From CAVXNB01 sp963763085 (GTDB lineage: Bacteria; Actinomycetota; Acidimicrobiia; Acidimicrobiales; Bog-793), in NCBI GenBank assembly GCA_963763085.1, contig CAVXNB010000003.1, positions 827,572 to 891,571 of the forward strand: 64,000 bases of DNA. Direction: 5' to 3'. Below, in pieces: positions 37,701 through 44,959 of the stretch; position 1 is the first letter of the stretch; each line of letters opens with the position of its first letter. Position numbers and translations under genes: made by a program. Below the pieces are notes generated by a model that saw only the letters and a program-made list of their open reading frames with translations, searched no databases and was not told the DNA's origin.

Positions 37701-38372
37701 GCGAGTTACGGCGGCAGCTCGGTCTTCAAAGGCTCGGCGTCCGGGCAGCAAACCTTCACTGTCGCAAGGGCGACCACCAGGACCGGCCTGAGGTTGTCCG
37801 CCAAGCGGGTCACCTACGGCCACGAGCGGGCCGAGCGCTTGACGGTCTCGGTCTCGCCCGAGTTCGCCGGAACACCGACCGGGACGGTCACGGTGACGGA
37901 ATCCAAGAGGACCTTGTGCGTGATCACCTTGTCGTCCGGCACCGGTTCGTGCACGCTCTCGGCCACAAGGTTCGGCATCGGCAAGTTCGCTCTCGGGGCG
38001 CGCTACAACGGCAGCTCTGGCTTCCACGGCTCCTCGACAGCCTCGGCCGGAACCGTGTTGCACGTCTCGAAGGCGACCTCGAGCACCGCGCTCAGGTTGT
38101 CCGCGTCCACGGTCGCGTACGGTCACGAGCAGTCCGAACTCCTGTCGGTCACGGTCTCGCCAGAGTTCGCCGGGACGCCCACCGGGACGGTCACGGTGCG
38201 GTGGGCATCGAGCAGGCTCTGCGTCGTCACGCTCTCGGCCGGCAAGGGCTCGTGCACGCTCGCGCCCAAGCGATTCGGCGCCGGCACGTTCCACCTCAAA
38301 GCCACCTACACCGGCGACTCACACTTCGACGGCTCGTATTCCGCCGTCGAGAACCTGACGGTTCCCTTCTAG
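34710..38372 (+). CDS. Secreted protein of twelve Ig-like (Big_3_5-type) repeats
   Basis: 1220 residues: an N-terminal signal peptide (residues 1-31, ending LAAAAG) and then only tandem Ig-like repeats. Seven type-A repeats of about 95 residues fill residues about 40-717; each runs TTTxIT…VVGQPITV…GTPTGTVTVSDGG…FTATYxGDSN. Five type-B repeats fill 718-1220; each runs VTYGDEQAERLSVTVSPEFAG…LVASYGGSSDFDGS. Nearly every repeat has two cysteines about ten residues apart (TCPVTLAGGTGSC, LCVIKLSSAKGSC). No LPXTG, membrane anchor, lectin or enzyme domain is visible; the protein ends in an Ig repeat. A role as a cell-surface or matrix fibre/adhesin is inferred from architecture. Confidence 0.85.
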   Translation: MIRHTKTKAGAVAASAMLTVLFAAPLAAAAGTPHPNGGPTPAATTTTITGMASTFVAGDPISVNVSVAADPPGGGTPTGTVTVSDGGSQTCPVTLAGGTGSCSITEATPGPFSFTATYSGDSNFAASGTAGAFEVTVGGESSTTTISSTTAGPVVGQPITVNFGVTGSGTPTGTVTVSDGGSQTCSGTLVSGVGSCQITETTAGAFSFTATYGGDTNFASSVTSIGSAVTVVQDDTTTSITSTTPGPVVGQPITVGVDVGANAPGGGTPTGTVTVSDGGVQTCEVMLIDGAGACQVTETAVGPFSFTATYNGDSNFASSTTSTASVVTVGEDATTTSITSTTPGPVVGQAITVAVSVVADAPGSGTPTGTVTVSDGGTHSCPVTLVGGAGSCQITETVAGHYSFSASYAGDSSDASSATLAVVAVTVGKDATKTSITNLASSFVVGQPITINVAVGAVVPGNGTPTGTVTVGDGARTCIATLSGGTGSCHITETAAGPYSFTASYGGDTNDLSSASAGFPVTVGGDATTTALTGMTAGPVVGQPITVSVSVVANPPGSGTPAGTVTVSDGGTRSCLVTLVAGVGSCQIIERTAGHYNFTATYAGDPSDASSVTSPGSLTVSPDETTTAITGTTPSPVVGQPITVGVSVGADAPGNGTPAGTVTVSDGTKVCMAKLKTGAGSCKISATTAGEQDFTASYGGSLNDASSATPAATTVIVGKATTKTALKLSGSRVTYGDEQAERLSVTVSPQFAGVVPSGKVTVKESTTTLCVIKLSSAKGSCTLGATRFGTGVEHLVASYGGSSDFDGSSSSHQTVTISDASTRTALELSASKVTFGDEQAERISVTVSPEFARDMPAGQVTVQESKVKLCVITLSSAKGSCALSATRFGTGVKDLVATYGGNSDFEGSASAPQAVTVVKATSRTTLELSASGVIYGDEQAERLSVSVSPEFAGVLPAGKITVKTSAATLCVITLSSAAKASCTIPAARFPAGIEDLVASYGGSSVFKGSASGQQTFTVARATTRTGLRLSAKRVTYGHERAERLTVSVSPEFAGTPTGTVTVTESKRTLCVITLSSGTGSCTLSATRFGIGKFALGARYNGSSGFHGSSTASAGTVLHVSKATSSTALRLSASTVAYGHEQSELLSVTVSPEFAGTPTGTVTVRWASSRLCVVTLSAGKGSCTLAPKRFGAGTFHLKATYTGDSHFDGSYSAVENLTVPF

Positions 38373-38405
38373 CTGGGCGGCTCGAGCGGCGACGCTCTAT
38401 TTCGG

Positions 38406-39173
38406 CTATTTCGGCGGCATCCTCAAGCCACCGTCGAAACGGATCGTCTCGCCGTTCAGATACCCGTTCTCCACGATCGCGACGACCAGCCCGCCAAACT
38501 CCGCTGCCGTGCCGAGCCGCTTCGGAAACAGCACGCCCTGTCCGAGTGCCCGGCGGTTCTCCTCGGGCAGGAGACCTAGGAGGGGCGTGTCCATGATCCC
38601 GGGCGCGATCGTGTTGACCCTGATGCCCACGGCCGAAAGGTCGCGAGCTGCCGGCAGCGTCATGCCCACGATGCCGCCCTTCGAGGCCGAGTAGGCGATC
38701 TGGCCGATCTGCCCGTCGAAGGCTGCAACCGAAGCCGTATTGACCACGACGCCACGCTCTCCGTCGTCGAGAGGCTCGCTCTTCGAGATGGCAGCCGCAG
38801 CCAGCCTCATGACATTGAACGTCCCGACGAGGTTGACGGCGACAACCGTCTTGAAGGCGTCGAAGTCGTGCGGCTCTCCTGCCCGGTCGACGGTGCGCTG
38901 CACCCAGCCGATGCCGGCGCAGTTGACGTTGACCCGCAGCGGGACGGCGGCCGACGCCTGCACCACCGCTCGTTCGACTGCGGCGGGATCGCCGACATCA
39001 CCTGACACGTACGAGGTGTCGCCACCGAGCTCCTCAACCAGGGCACTCGCCTTGGACTCGTCCCGGTCGAAGATGGTGACCACCGCACCCTTCGCGGCCA
39101 ACGCCCTGACGGTGGCCTCTCCGAGGCCCGACGCGCCGCCCGAGACGAGCGCTCCTGTGCGGTTGATGTCCAT
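38406..39173 (-). CDS. SDR-family 3-hydroxyacyl-CoA dehydrogenase-like (HSD17B10-like)
   Basis: 255-residue SDR with a full catalytic set: cofactor motif 'ALVSGGASGLGEATVRAL', acidic residue in 'TIFDRDES' (NAD preference), NCAG, Ser in 'NTASVAAFDGQ', YSASK, and 'LGTAAEFGGLVVAIVENGYLNGE'. The 'FDGQIGQIAYSASKGGIVGMTLPAARDL' block closely resembles type-10 17-beta-HSD/short-chain 3-hydroxyacyl-CoA dehydrogenases, suggesting a beta-oxidation role. It converges with the Ig-repeat gene 33 bases away. Confidence 0.88.
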   Translation of the reverse strand: MDINRTGALVSGGASGLGEATVRALAAKGAVVTIFDRDESKASALVEELGGDTSYVSGDVGDPAAVERAVVQASAAVPLRVNVNCAGIGWVQRTVDRAGEPHDFDAFKTVVAVNLVGTFNVMRLAAAAISKSEPLDDGERGVVVNTASVAAFDGQIGQIAYSASKGGIVGMTLPAARDLSAVGIRVNTIAPGIMDTPLLGLLPEENRRALGQGVLFPKRLGTAAEFGGLVVAIVENGYLNGETIRFDGGLRMPPK

Positions 39174-39221
39174 GGCCGAAATCTAAAGGAGTCGGGCGTC
39201 GCCGTCCCAATTGCGGACGCT

Positions 39222-39689
39222 TCAGCCGGCTCGCGCGCCTCGTTGCAGACGGGCAGCCTCGACTGCGAGCCGGTCGACAAGGTCGTTCATGGGATTCCCC
39301 GAATGGCCCTTCACCCAGCTCAACTTGACCTCGCCCCGGCGGCGGTCGACGACCTCGTCCACGAGCGGACGCCAGAGGTCCTGGTTCGCGACCGGCTCGC
39401 CGCGGGAGTTCCTCCATCCGCGCTCGCGCCATCTCACCCACCATCGTTGACTGAAGCAGTTGACGACGTAGGTGGAGTCGCTCACCACGTGCACGCGACC
39501 GCTGATCGCTCCGAGCGCCTGGAGCACGGCTGTCACCTCCATGCGCTGATTGGTCGTCCGGGACTCGTGGCCGCTCTCGTACTCCTCGTCCGACACGGCC
39601 CACGCCCACCCTCCGGGACCAGGGTTCCCGATGCAGGCGCCGTCGGTGAACACGACCGTGGCCGGGCTCGGGTCCTCGAACAGGGTCAT
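39222..39689 (-). CDS. rnhA: Ribonuclease HI
   Basis: 155 residues. It degrades RNA in RNA–DNA hybrids. The DEDD set is visible: Asp in 'VVFTDGACIGNPG', Glu in 'TNQRMEVTAVLQAL', Asp in 'VHVVSDSTYVVNC' and Asp in the C-terminal 'NDLVDRLA'; 'WVKGHSGNPMN' supplies the catalytic-loop His. ATG 39689 (MTLFEDPSPATVVFTDGAC) is the best start; an in-frame ATG at 39734 would add 15 residues. Divergent from aceE with 135 bases between them. Confidence 0.93.
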   Translation of the reverse strand: MTLFEDPSPATVVFTDGACIGNPGPGGWAWAVSDEEYESGHESRTTNQRMEVTAVLQALGAISGRVHVVSDSTYVVNCFSQRWWVRWRERGWRNSRGEPVANQDLWRPLVDEVVDRRRGEVKLSWVKGHSGNPMNDLVDRLAVEAARLQRGARAG

Positions 39690-39824
39690 GGGCGCGGACC
39701 GTAGCCGGGCCGCGGCAGGCTCGCCCTCATGCACTGCACGCTACCGACCGGCCGCCGGCCCAGCTCGCATGGTTGCCGGCGCCGTCGCGGTCGGAGGGCT
39801 TGCAGTGGGCGCGAGACTGTTGGG

Positions 39825-42677
39825 GTGATCATCGATGGTTTCTCGCATCAGGTACCCGACACCGATCCGGAGGAGACCGCCGAGTGGCTGGACTCCTTCG
39901 ATGCCGTCGTCGAGGCCGGCGGGCGGCCACGCGCCCGCTTCCTCCTCATGAAGCTGCTCGAGCGAGCGAGAGCCAGCCAGGTCGGCTTTCCGGCAACCGT
40001 GTCGAGCCCGTACATCAACTCGATCCCGCCCGACGAGGAGCCTTGGTTCCCCGGCGACGAGTACCTCGAACGCCGCATCCGGGCCTACATCCGCTGGAAC
40101 GCCGCCGTCATGGTCACGCGGGCGAACATGCGCGACGCCGGCATCGGAGGTCACCTCTCCACGTACGCGAGCTCGGCCTCGTTGTACGAGGTCGGCTTCA
40201 ACCACTTCTTCCGGGGCAAGGACAACGGCACCGCCGGCGACCAGGTGTATTTCCAGGGACATGCGTCGCCGGGCATCTACGCCCGCGCGTATGTCGAGGG
40301 CAGGCTGGATGACGAGCAGCTCGACAACTTCCGTTTCGAGGTCGGCGGCAACGGACTGTCCAGCTACCCCCATCCCCGTCTCATGCCGGCGTGGTGGGAG
40401 TTCCCGACCGTTTCGATGGGCTTGGGTCCGCTCACGGCGATCTATCAAGCCCGCTTCAACCATTACCTCTTGAATCGGCAGCTGGCGGACACGACCCAGT
40501 CGCGGGTGTGGTGCTTCGTCGGTGATGGCGAGTTCGACGAGCCGGAGACGCGGGCTGCGCTCAGCCTGGCGGCGCGTGAACGGCTCGACAACCTCACGTT
40601 CGTGGTCAACTGCAACCTTCAGCGGCTCGACGGCCCGGTGCGGGGCAACGGGAAGATCATCCAGGAGCTCGAGGCGCTGCTCCGGGGCTGCGGCTGGAAT
40701 GTGATCAAGGTCATATGGGGTGGGCGTTGGGACGAGCTGCTCGCGCGGGATGTCGACGGGGTCCTCTTGAACAAGATGAACACCACGCTCGACGGTGACT
40801 TCCAGACGTTCGCGACGGCATCGGGCGCCTATATCCGCGAGAATTTCTTCGGTCCGGATCCCCGGCTCCGCAAGATGGTCGAGCACCTCTCCGACGCGGA
40901 ACTGCAGACGCTGCCCCGCGGTGGCCACGACTACCGAAAGCTCTACGCCGCTTACAAGGCCGCGACCGAGCAGGTCGGAGCGCCGACAGCAATCCTCGCG
41001 AAGACCATCAAGGGCTGGACGCTCGGACCCGAGATCGAGGGCCGCAACGCCACCCACCAGATCAAGAAGATGACGAAGGGCCAGCTTCGCGCGCTCCGGG
41101 ATCGGCTCTACCTGCAGGACGAGATCCCCGACGAGGCGCTCGACGCGGAGCAGCCGCCGTACTACCGGCCGCCGGCGGGCTCGCCTGCGCACGAGTACCT
41201 GACCGCGCGCAGCCGCGCGCTCGGGGGTCACCTGCCGAACCGAGTCGTTCGTGCCCGAGGTGCCCTCGGACTCCCGGCGCCGCTGCCGGAGGCCTTCGCA
41301 GAGTTCCAGACCGGGTCCCGTGGCCAAGCTGTGTCAACGACGATGGCGTTCGCGAGGCTGCTTCGCAACCTGCTCCGCGACCCCGGGATCGGCAAGCACA
41401 TCGTCCCCATCGTGCCCGACGAGGGACGCACCTTCGGGCTCGACGGGCTCTTCGCGGAAGTGAAGATCTACGCCCCAGAGGGTCAGCTCTACACACCGGT
41501 CGACGCCGGCCTGCTGCTCTCCTACGCCGAGGAGCGCTCGGGCCAGATCTTGGAAGAAGGCATCACCGAGGCCGGCGGCATGGGGAGCTTCCAGGCAGCC
41601 GGCACCGCCTACGCCACCTGGTCCCTGCCGATGATACCGATCTACCTCTTCTATTCGATGTTCGGCTTCCAGCGCGTGGGCGACCTGATCTGGCAGTCGG
41701 CTGACGCGCGGGCGCGTGGTTTTCTGATCGGGTGCACCGCCGGTCGGACGACCATGAGCGGCGAAGGGCTCCAGCACGAGGACGGCCATTCCCATCTTCT
41801 CGCCTCGGTCGTGCCGACCGTCCACGCCTACGACCCGGCGTTCGCCTACGAGATGGCGACGATCATCGAGCACGGCATCCATGACATGTTCGGACCCAGT
41901 GCCGAGGACTGCGTCTACTACCTGACGCTCTACAACGAGAACTATCCGATGCCGGCAATCCCGGTGCCGGAAGGCGACGAGGCGACGCAGGCTGCTGCCG
42001 CTGCGACCATCAGAGACGGGATCCTGCGTGGCATTTACCGCTTTGCGGGGCCCGCATCCGCATCCGCGGCCGGAGCGGGCGCCGTCGCCGCCGGAGCGGG
42101 CGCCGTCGCCGCCGGAGCCGGGGCCGGAGCCGCACTTGCCGGCGAGTCCGGCGGTGTCGGTGACGAGAGCGGGGACGGCGGCCGCTCGGCCACGATCCTC
42201 TTCTCCGGAACCCTCTGGCAGGCTGCGATGCAGGCACGAGACATGCTCTCTTCGGACTGGGGCGTGGCGGCGGAGGCTTGGTCGGTCACGAGCTACAAGG
42301 CGCTACGCGAAGACGCCCTCGAAGTCGAGCGCTGGAACCGGCTCCACCCGGGCAGCGCGCCGCGAGTGCCCTACGTGACGCGGGCCTTGCAAGAGGCTCG
42401 CGGACCTATCGTGGCGGTGACCGACTTTCTCAAGGCGATTCCGGATCAGATCGCTCGGTTCGTGGCTGCGCCCTTCACTCCGCTCGGCACCGACGGATTC
42501 GGACGCTCCGATACCCGCGCAGCGCTGCGGTCGCATTTCGAGGTCGACGCCGCGCAGATCGTGATCGCCGTGCTGTCGGGATTGGCCTCGGCCGGCCAGG
42601 CCAAGGCGAGCGAAGTCGCCGCGGCGATCGAGAAGTACGGGGTCGACGCCGAGGCGCCGGACCCACGGATCGCCTGA
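39825..42677 (+). CDS. aceE: Pyruvate dehydrogenase E1 component, homodimeric type
   Basis: About 950 residues. A TPP-dependent decarboxylase that feeds acetyl groups to a lipoylated E2. Typical AceE blocks: 'VSSPYINSIPPDEEPWFPGDE', 'GHLSTYASSASLYEVGFNHFFRG', 'QGHASPGIYARAY', TPP motif 'CFVGDGEFDEPETRAAL…NLTFVVNCNLQRLDGPVRGN', 'RTFGLDGLF', 'GQLYTPVDAG', 'GEGLQHEDGHSHLLAS'. GTG 39825 gives the expected N-terminus. Residues about 740-785 are an Ala/Gly-rich low-complexity insertion between 'GIYRF' and 'ATILFSGTLW', including two perfect 21-bp repeats (42069-42110); E. coli AceE has only a short loop there. The E2 and Lpd at 27–30 kb are likely partners. Confidence 0.95.
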   Translation: MIIDGFSHQVPDTDPEETAEWLDSFDAVVEAGGRPRARFLLMKLLERARASQVGFPATVSSPYINSIPPDEEPWFPGDEYLERRIRAYIRWNAAVMVTRANMRDAGIGGHLSTYASSASLYEVGFNHFFRGKDNGTAGDQVYFQGHASPGIYARAYVEGRLDDEQLDNFRFEVGGNGLSSYPHPRLMPAWWEFPTVSMGLGPLTAIYQARFNHYLLNRQLADTTQSRVWCFVGDGEFDEPETRAALSLAARERLDNLTFVVNCNLQRLDGPVRGNGKIIQELEALLRGCGWNVIKVIWGGRWDELLARDVDGVLLNKMNTTLDGDFQTFATASGAYIRENFFGPDPRLRKMVEHLSDAELQTLPRGGHDYRKLYAAYKAATEQVGAPTAILAKTIKGWTLGPEIEGRNATHQIKKMTKGQLRALRDRLYLQDEIPDEALDAEQPPYYRPPAGSPAHEYLTARSRALGGHLPNRVVRARGALGLPAPLPEAFAEFQTGSRGQAVSTTMAFARLLRNLLRDPGIGKHIVPIVPDEGRTFGLDGLFAEVKIYAPEGQLYTPVDAGLLLSYAEERSGQILEEGITEAGGMGSFQAAGTAYATWSLPMIPIYLFYSMFGFQRVGDLIWQSADARARGFLIGCTAGRTTMSGEGLQHEDGHSHLLASVVPTVHAYDPAFAYEMATIIEHGIHDMFGPSAEDCVYYLTLYNENYPMPAIPVPEGDEATQAAAAATIRDGILRGIYRFAGPASASAAGAGAVAAGAGAVAAGAGAGAALAGESGGVGDESGDGGRSATILFSGTLWQAAMQARDMLSSDWGVAAEAWSVTSYKALREDALEVERWNRLHPGSAPRVPYVTRALQEARGPIVAVTDFLKAIPDQIARFVAAPFTPLGTDGFGRSDTRAALRSHFEVDAAQIVIAVLSGLASAGQAKASEVAAAIEKYGVDAEAPDPRIA

Positions 42678-42783
42678 CCGGCTCGGTCGGGCGACGGCCG
42701 CCGTTCGGGGCGGGACGGTCCCCGAGGTGGGCGCCCGGGGGCTCTCGGTGGGGGGTCGGGCGGGGAGGGACAATCAAAATTGG

Positions 42784-42843
42784 TTTCAAACTTGCCTCCA
42801 ATCGAGATTGCGACTGGTCACAATCTTTCTCGGAGGCAAGTTT
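42784..42843 (+). repeat. Dispersed dyad-symmetric element, copy 2
   Basis: Second copy of the 60-base element (51 of 60 identical to 21615-21674 read on the opposite strand). Here the outer arms are perfect: CAAACTTGCCTCC (42787-42799) against GGAGGCAAGTTTG (42832-42844). The inner 22-bp dyad (42805-42826) has two mismatched pairs. A further AATTGG (42778-42783) / CCAATT (42846-42851) pair extends the fold. It sits in the 301-base gap between aceE and the glycosylase gene. Confidence 0.85.
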
Positions 42844-42913
42844 GGCCAATTATTTAAACCACCCCGCCTCAAGAGCGGGCGCCGCAGCGGGCACAGCAGG
42901 GCGCAGCACGCTC

Positions 42914-42949
42914 GGCGGCGCCAGCGGCGCCAGCGGCGCCAGCGGCGCC
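42914..42949. repeat. Tandem 9-bp repeat, four copies
   Basis: Four units of (A/G)GCGGCGCC, each containing the palindrome GGCGCC, directly upstream of the HhH-GPD gene (ATG 42979). Probably a slippage-prone simple repeat. Any effect on the promoter region of the glycosylase gene is speculation. The rest of the gap 42678-42978 holds the dyad element and a G-rich stretch (42731-42770), with no gene. Confidence 0.75.
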
Positions 42950-42978
42950 CACGCCAGCATCGCCCTAAACTCCTGGCC

Positions 42979-43593
42979 ATGCCGCGGGCTGCGAAGACGA
43001 CAATGAAGAGCCTTCCGTTCACCGGAGATCAGCAGGCCGACGAGTACCTCGCCGAAGATCCTCTCGCCCTGCTCATCGGCATGGTCCTCGACCAGCAGGT
43101 GCCGTTGGAGAAGGCGTTCATGGGACCTTGGGTGCTGCGGGAGAGACTCGGCAAGGAGCTCGATGCCACGACGATCGCCGCCATGGCCCCCGATGACCTT
43201 GCCGCCCTTTTCGTCGACAGGCCGGCACTGCATCGCTTCCCGGGATCGATGGCCGCCCGCGTACAGGACCTCTGCCGGATGCTCGTCGACGAGTATGGAG
43301 GAGACGCGGCGGCCGTTTGGACGACCGCGACGACGGGGGACGAACTCCTCAAGCGGGTGAAGGCCCTCCCCGGCTTCGGCGAGCAGAAGGCCCGAATCTT
43401 CGTCGCCCTTCTCGGCAAGCAGCTGGGAGTGCGCCCGAAGGGGTGGGAGAAGGCTGCCGGGCGATTCGGCGAGCCCGGATCGCTCGCGTCGGTGGCCGAC
43501 ATCGACAGCCCGGACGCCCTTGTCGCGGTTCGCGCGCACAAGCGCGCCATGAAGATCGCCGCCAAAGCCGCCGCCCCGTCCGCCAAGGCGTGA
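42979..43593 (+). CDS. HhH-GPD-family DNA glycosylase-like protein
   Basis: 204 residues of the small actinobacterial HhH-GPD base-excision-repair family. The N-terminal 'DPLALLIGMVLDQQVPLEKAFMGPWVL' block, 'LHRFPGSMAARVQDLC' and the helix-hairpin-helix 'VKALPGFGEQKARIFVALLGKQLGV' are visible. No FeS-cluster cysteine quartet at the end, unlike Nth/MutY. It presumably removes damaged bases; the lesion is unknown. ATG 42979 (MPRAAKTTMKSLPFTGDQQADEYL) matches family N-termini. Its stop overlaps a possible GTG start of thiE. Confidence 0.85.
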   Translation: MPRAAKTTMKSLPFTGDQQADEYLAEDPLALLIGMVLDQQVPLEKAFMGPWVLRERLGKELDATTIAAMAPDDLAALFVDRPALHRFPGSMAARVQDLCRMLVDEYGGDAAAVWTTATTGDELLKRVKALPGFGEQKARIFVALLGKQLGVRPKGWEKAAGRFGEPGSLASVADIDSPDALVAVRAHKRAMKIAAKAAAPSAKA

Positions 43594-44297
43594 GCGACGC
43601 GCCTCGCCGGAGGATGCCCGAGCGGCCGGCGAGCTACAAGCTTTCGAGGCGGCGCCTCTATCTCTGCACTCCCGACCGGCCGGATCTCGAGGCGTTCGTC
43701 CACGCGTGCATCTCGGGTGGCGTCGACGTGGTGCAGCTGCGGGACAAGCAGCTCGAGGCGCGCCCGCTGCTCGAGCGGGCGCGGCTCTGCCGGAACGTCT
43801 GCGAGGACCACGACGTGCCTTTCATCGTGAACGACCGCCCCGACCTCGCCCTCGATGTGGACGCGGACGGGGTGCACGTCGGCCAGGACGACGCGCCCGC
43901 AGCTCTCGCTCGCCGCATCGTGGGTGCGGACAGGATCGTCGGGCTGTCCACCCATGCCCCCTCTGAGCTGGTCGCAGGTTTGGCCGAGCCCGTCGACTAT
44001 CTCTCGGCCGGGCCTGTCGTCGCGACCCCGACCAAGCCCGGGCGACCCGGCACCGGCCTCGCCTACGTGACCGAGGCGGCCGACGCCTGCGACAAGGTGG
44101 GAATGCCGATGTTCGTGACCGGTGATGCTCGTCCCGCCACGATCGACGCTCTCGTGCAGGCCGGCGCACGTCGCGTGGTGGCGGTGAGATGGCTCACTGA
44201 AGCCGAGGACCCGAAAGGTGCGGCCCGCTCTCTGAGCGACGCCTTGGATCGGGCACTCGAGCGTGCTGACTCGCAATCCGGCCCAGCACGCGCTTGA
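43590..44297 (+). CDS. thiE: Thiamine-phosphate synthase
   Basis: About 235 residues, TIM-barrel enzyme joining HMP-pyrophosphate and thiazole phosphate. Family motifs: 'GGVDVVQLRDKQLE', 'VPFIVNDRPDLALDVDADGVHVGQDD', 'GLSTHAPSELVAG', 'VDYLSAGPVVATPTKPG' and 'PMFVTGDARPATIDALVQAGARRVVAVRWL'. GTG 43590 overlaps the glycosylase stop (GTGA). The alternative ATG 43614 has GGAGG directly against it, too close to work well. Other thi genes are not in the window. Its product feeds TPP to AceE. A strong hairpin spans its stop codon. Confidence 0.9.
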   Translation: MSDAPRRRMPERPASYKLSRRRLYLCTPDRPDLEAFVHACISGGVDVVQLRDKQLEARPLLERARLCRNVCEDHDVPFIVNDRPDLALDVDADGVHVGQDDAPAALARRIVGADRIVGLSTHAPSELVAGLAEPVDYLSAGPVVATPTKPGRPGTGLAYVTEAADACDKVGMPMFVTGDARPATIDALVQAGARRVVAVRWLTEAEDPKGAARSLSDALDRALERADSQSGPARA

Positions 44298-44320
44298 GGG
44301 GCGCCGAAGCGCCCCTCAAG
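44293..44320 (+). terminator. Strong hairpin at the end of thiE
   Basis: A perfect 12-bp stem, CTTGAGGGGCGC (44293-44304) with GCGCCCCTCAAG (44309-44320), is closed by a CGAA tetraloop. It includes the thiE stop codon. No T-run follows, so it is an actinobacterial-type terminator without a U tail. Confidence 0.8.
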
Positions 44321-44575
44321 CCAGCTGCAGGACGACCTGCAACCAAAGTTGTTTGCTGAAAAAGGCTCGGATTCCGGACTGCATCGAGTGGGACCAACTC
44401 CCGACCGGAGGCACCGAGGGTGTCTGGTTAGGTATCACCAGGTGGTCCAGCGTGCCGCCTAGCGGCCAGCCACCTCCAGGGTCCCAAAACGTTGGCTATG
44501 CATGAATTGGACCACCTCCTTTCTCTGGTGACCACAATGTATCCAGACTTCGAGACCTATGTGTGACATTGCTGG
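44321..44575. other. Non-coding gap with several inverted repeats
   Basis: No convincing gene. It holds AGGTGGTCCA (44440-44449) inverted as TGGACCACCT (44508-44517), a GCCGC-CTA-GCGGC hairpin (44454-44466), and a short CTGGT…ACCAG hairpin near 44425-44440. It is AT-richer than its surroundings. It lies between convergent thiE and DUF1707 gene ends, so the structures could be terminators for either strand. Confidence 0.5.
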
Positions 44576-44875
44576 TCAGAAGGGCCACCAGCTGCGTTTC
44601 CGCCCCGGGCCTCGCCGCTCTCCGAACCCTCGTGGCAGCTTCGGGCCAGGGTGGGGCAAGTCGCTCGTGAGCTCGTAGAGTTCGATGAGGGTCTGCGCGG
44701 CGAAGACGAGGTCGAGCCGGCGTTGCAGCTCCTCCAGGCTGAGCCGCCCTTCGGCGTAGTGCTCGTGCAACTGCTCCGCAAAACGATCCCTGTCCGCGTC
44801 CGACGCCCTCGCCCCCCTGGGCCAGGCGCCGTCGCCCTGCGCCTCGGAATCTGCTCCGGGCTCGTCAGACGTCAA
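44576..44875 (-). CDS. DUF1707 (SHOCT-like) domain protein
   Basis: 99 residues carrying one DUF1707 domain: 'RASDADRDRFAEQLHEHYAEGRLSLEELQRRLDLVFAAQTLIELYELTSDLP', the usual 'R-SDADRE…GRLtleEf-eRl--a-aArT…L--L--DLP' pattern of actinobacterial proteins. A short basic, Pro-rich tail ends in WWPF. No membrane segment, unlike many DUF1707 proteins that have one after the domain. The function is unknown. It could be co-transcribed with the upstream acyl-CoA dehydrogenase, but a hairpin lies between them. Confidence 0.75.
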   Translation of the reverse strand: MTSDEPGADSEAQGDGAWPRGARASDADRDRFAEQLHEHYAEGRLSLEELQRRLDLVFAAQTLIELYELTSDLPHPGPKLPRGFGERRGPGRKRSWWPF

Positions 44876-44888
44876 TTCGGCTCACCCC

Positions 44889-44906
44889 GCCGGCGCGCGC
44901 GCCGGC
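44889..44906. repeat. 18-bp perfect GC palindrome
   Basis: A perfect alternating G/C-rich palindrome (GCCGGCGCG followed by its complement) in the gap between the acyl-CoA dehydrogenase and DUF1707 genes, just upstream of the DUF1707 ATG. In such GC-rich DNA it may be incidental; together with the next hairpin it could block read-through. Confidence 0.45.
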
Positions 44907-44925
44907 AACGGCAACGACGCCGGCG

Positions 44926-44950
44926 CCCTCCGCGGGACCCCGGCGGAGGG
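44926..44950 (-). terminator. Hairpin after the acyl-CoA dehydrogenase gene
   Basis: CCCTCCGC (44926-44933) pairs with GCGGAGGG (44943-44950) around a 9-base loop, 10 bases downstream of the stop of the minus-strand acyl-CoA dehydrogenase. A plausible U-less terminator. Confidence 0.5.
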
Positions 44951-44959
44951 CTCACCGAG

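Noticed and set aside
34840..38372. Regular repeats that might suggest a CRISPR array
   Set aside because: The period is about 280 bp, the repeats are in one open frame with Ig-like translation, and there are no unique spacers. The same holds for the collagen repeats at 50070-50580.
42678..43590. TPP riboswitch for thiE
   Set aside because: No conserved THI-box segments were seen in the aceE–glycosylase gap; the dyad element there has no resemblance to one.
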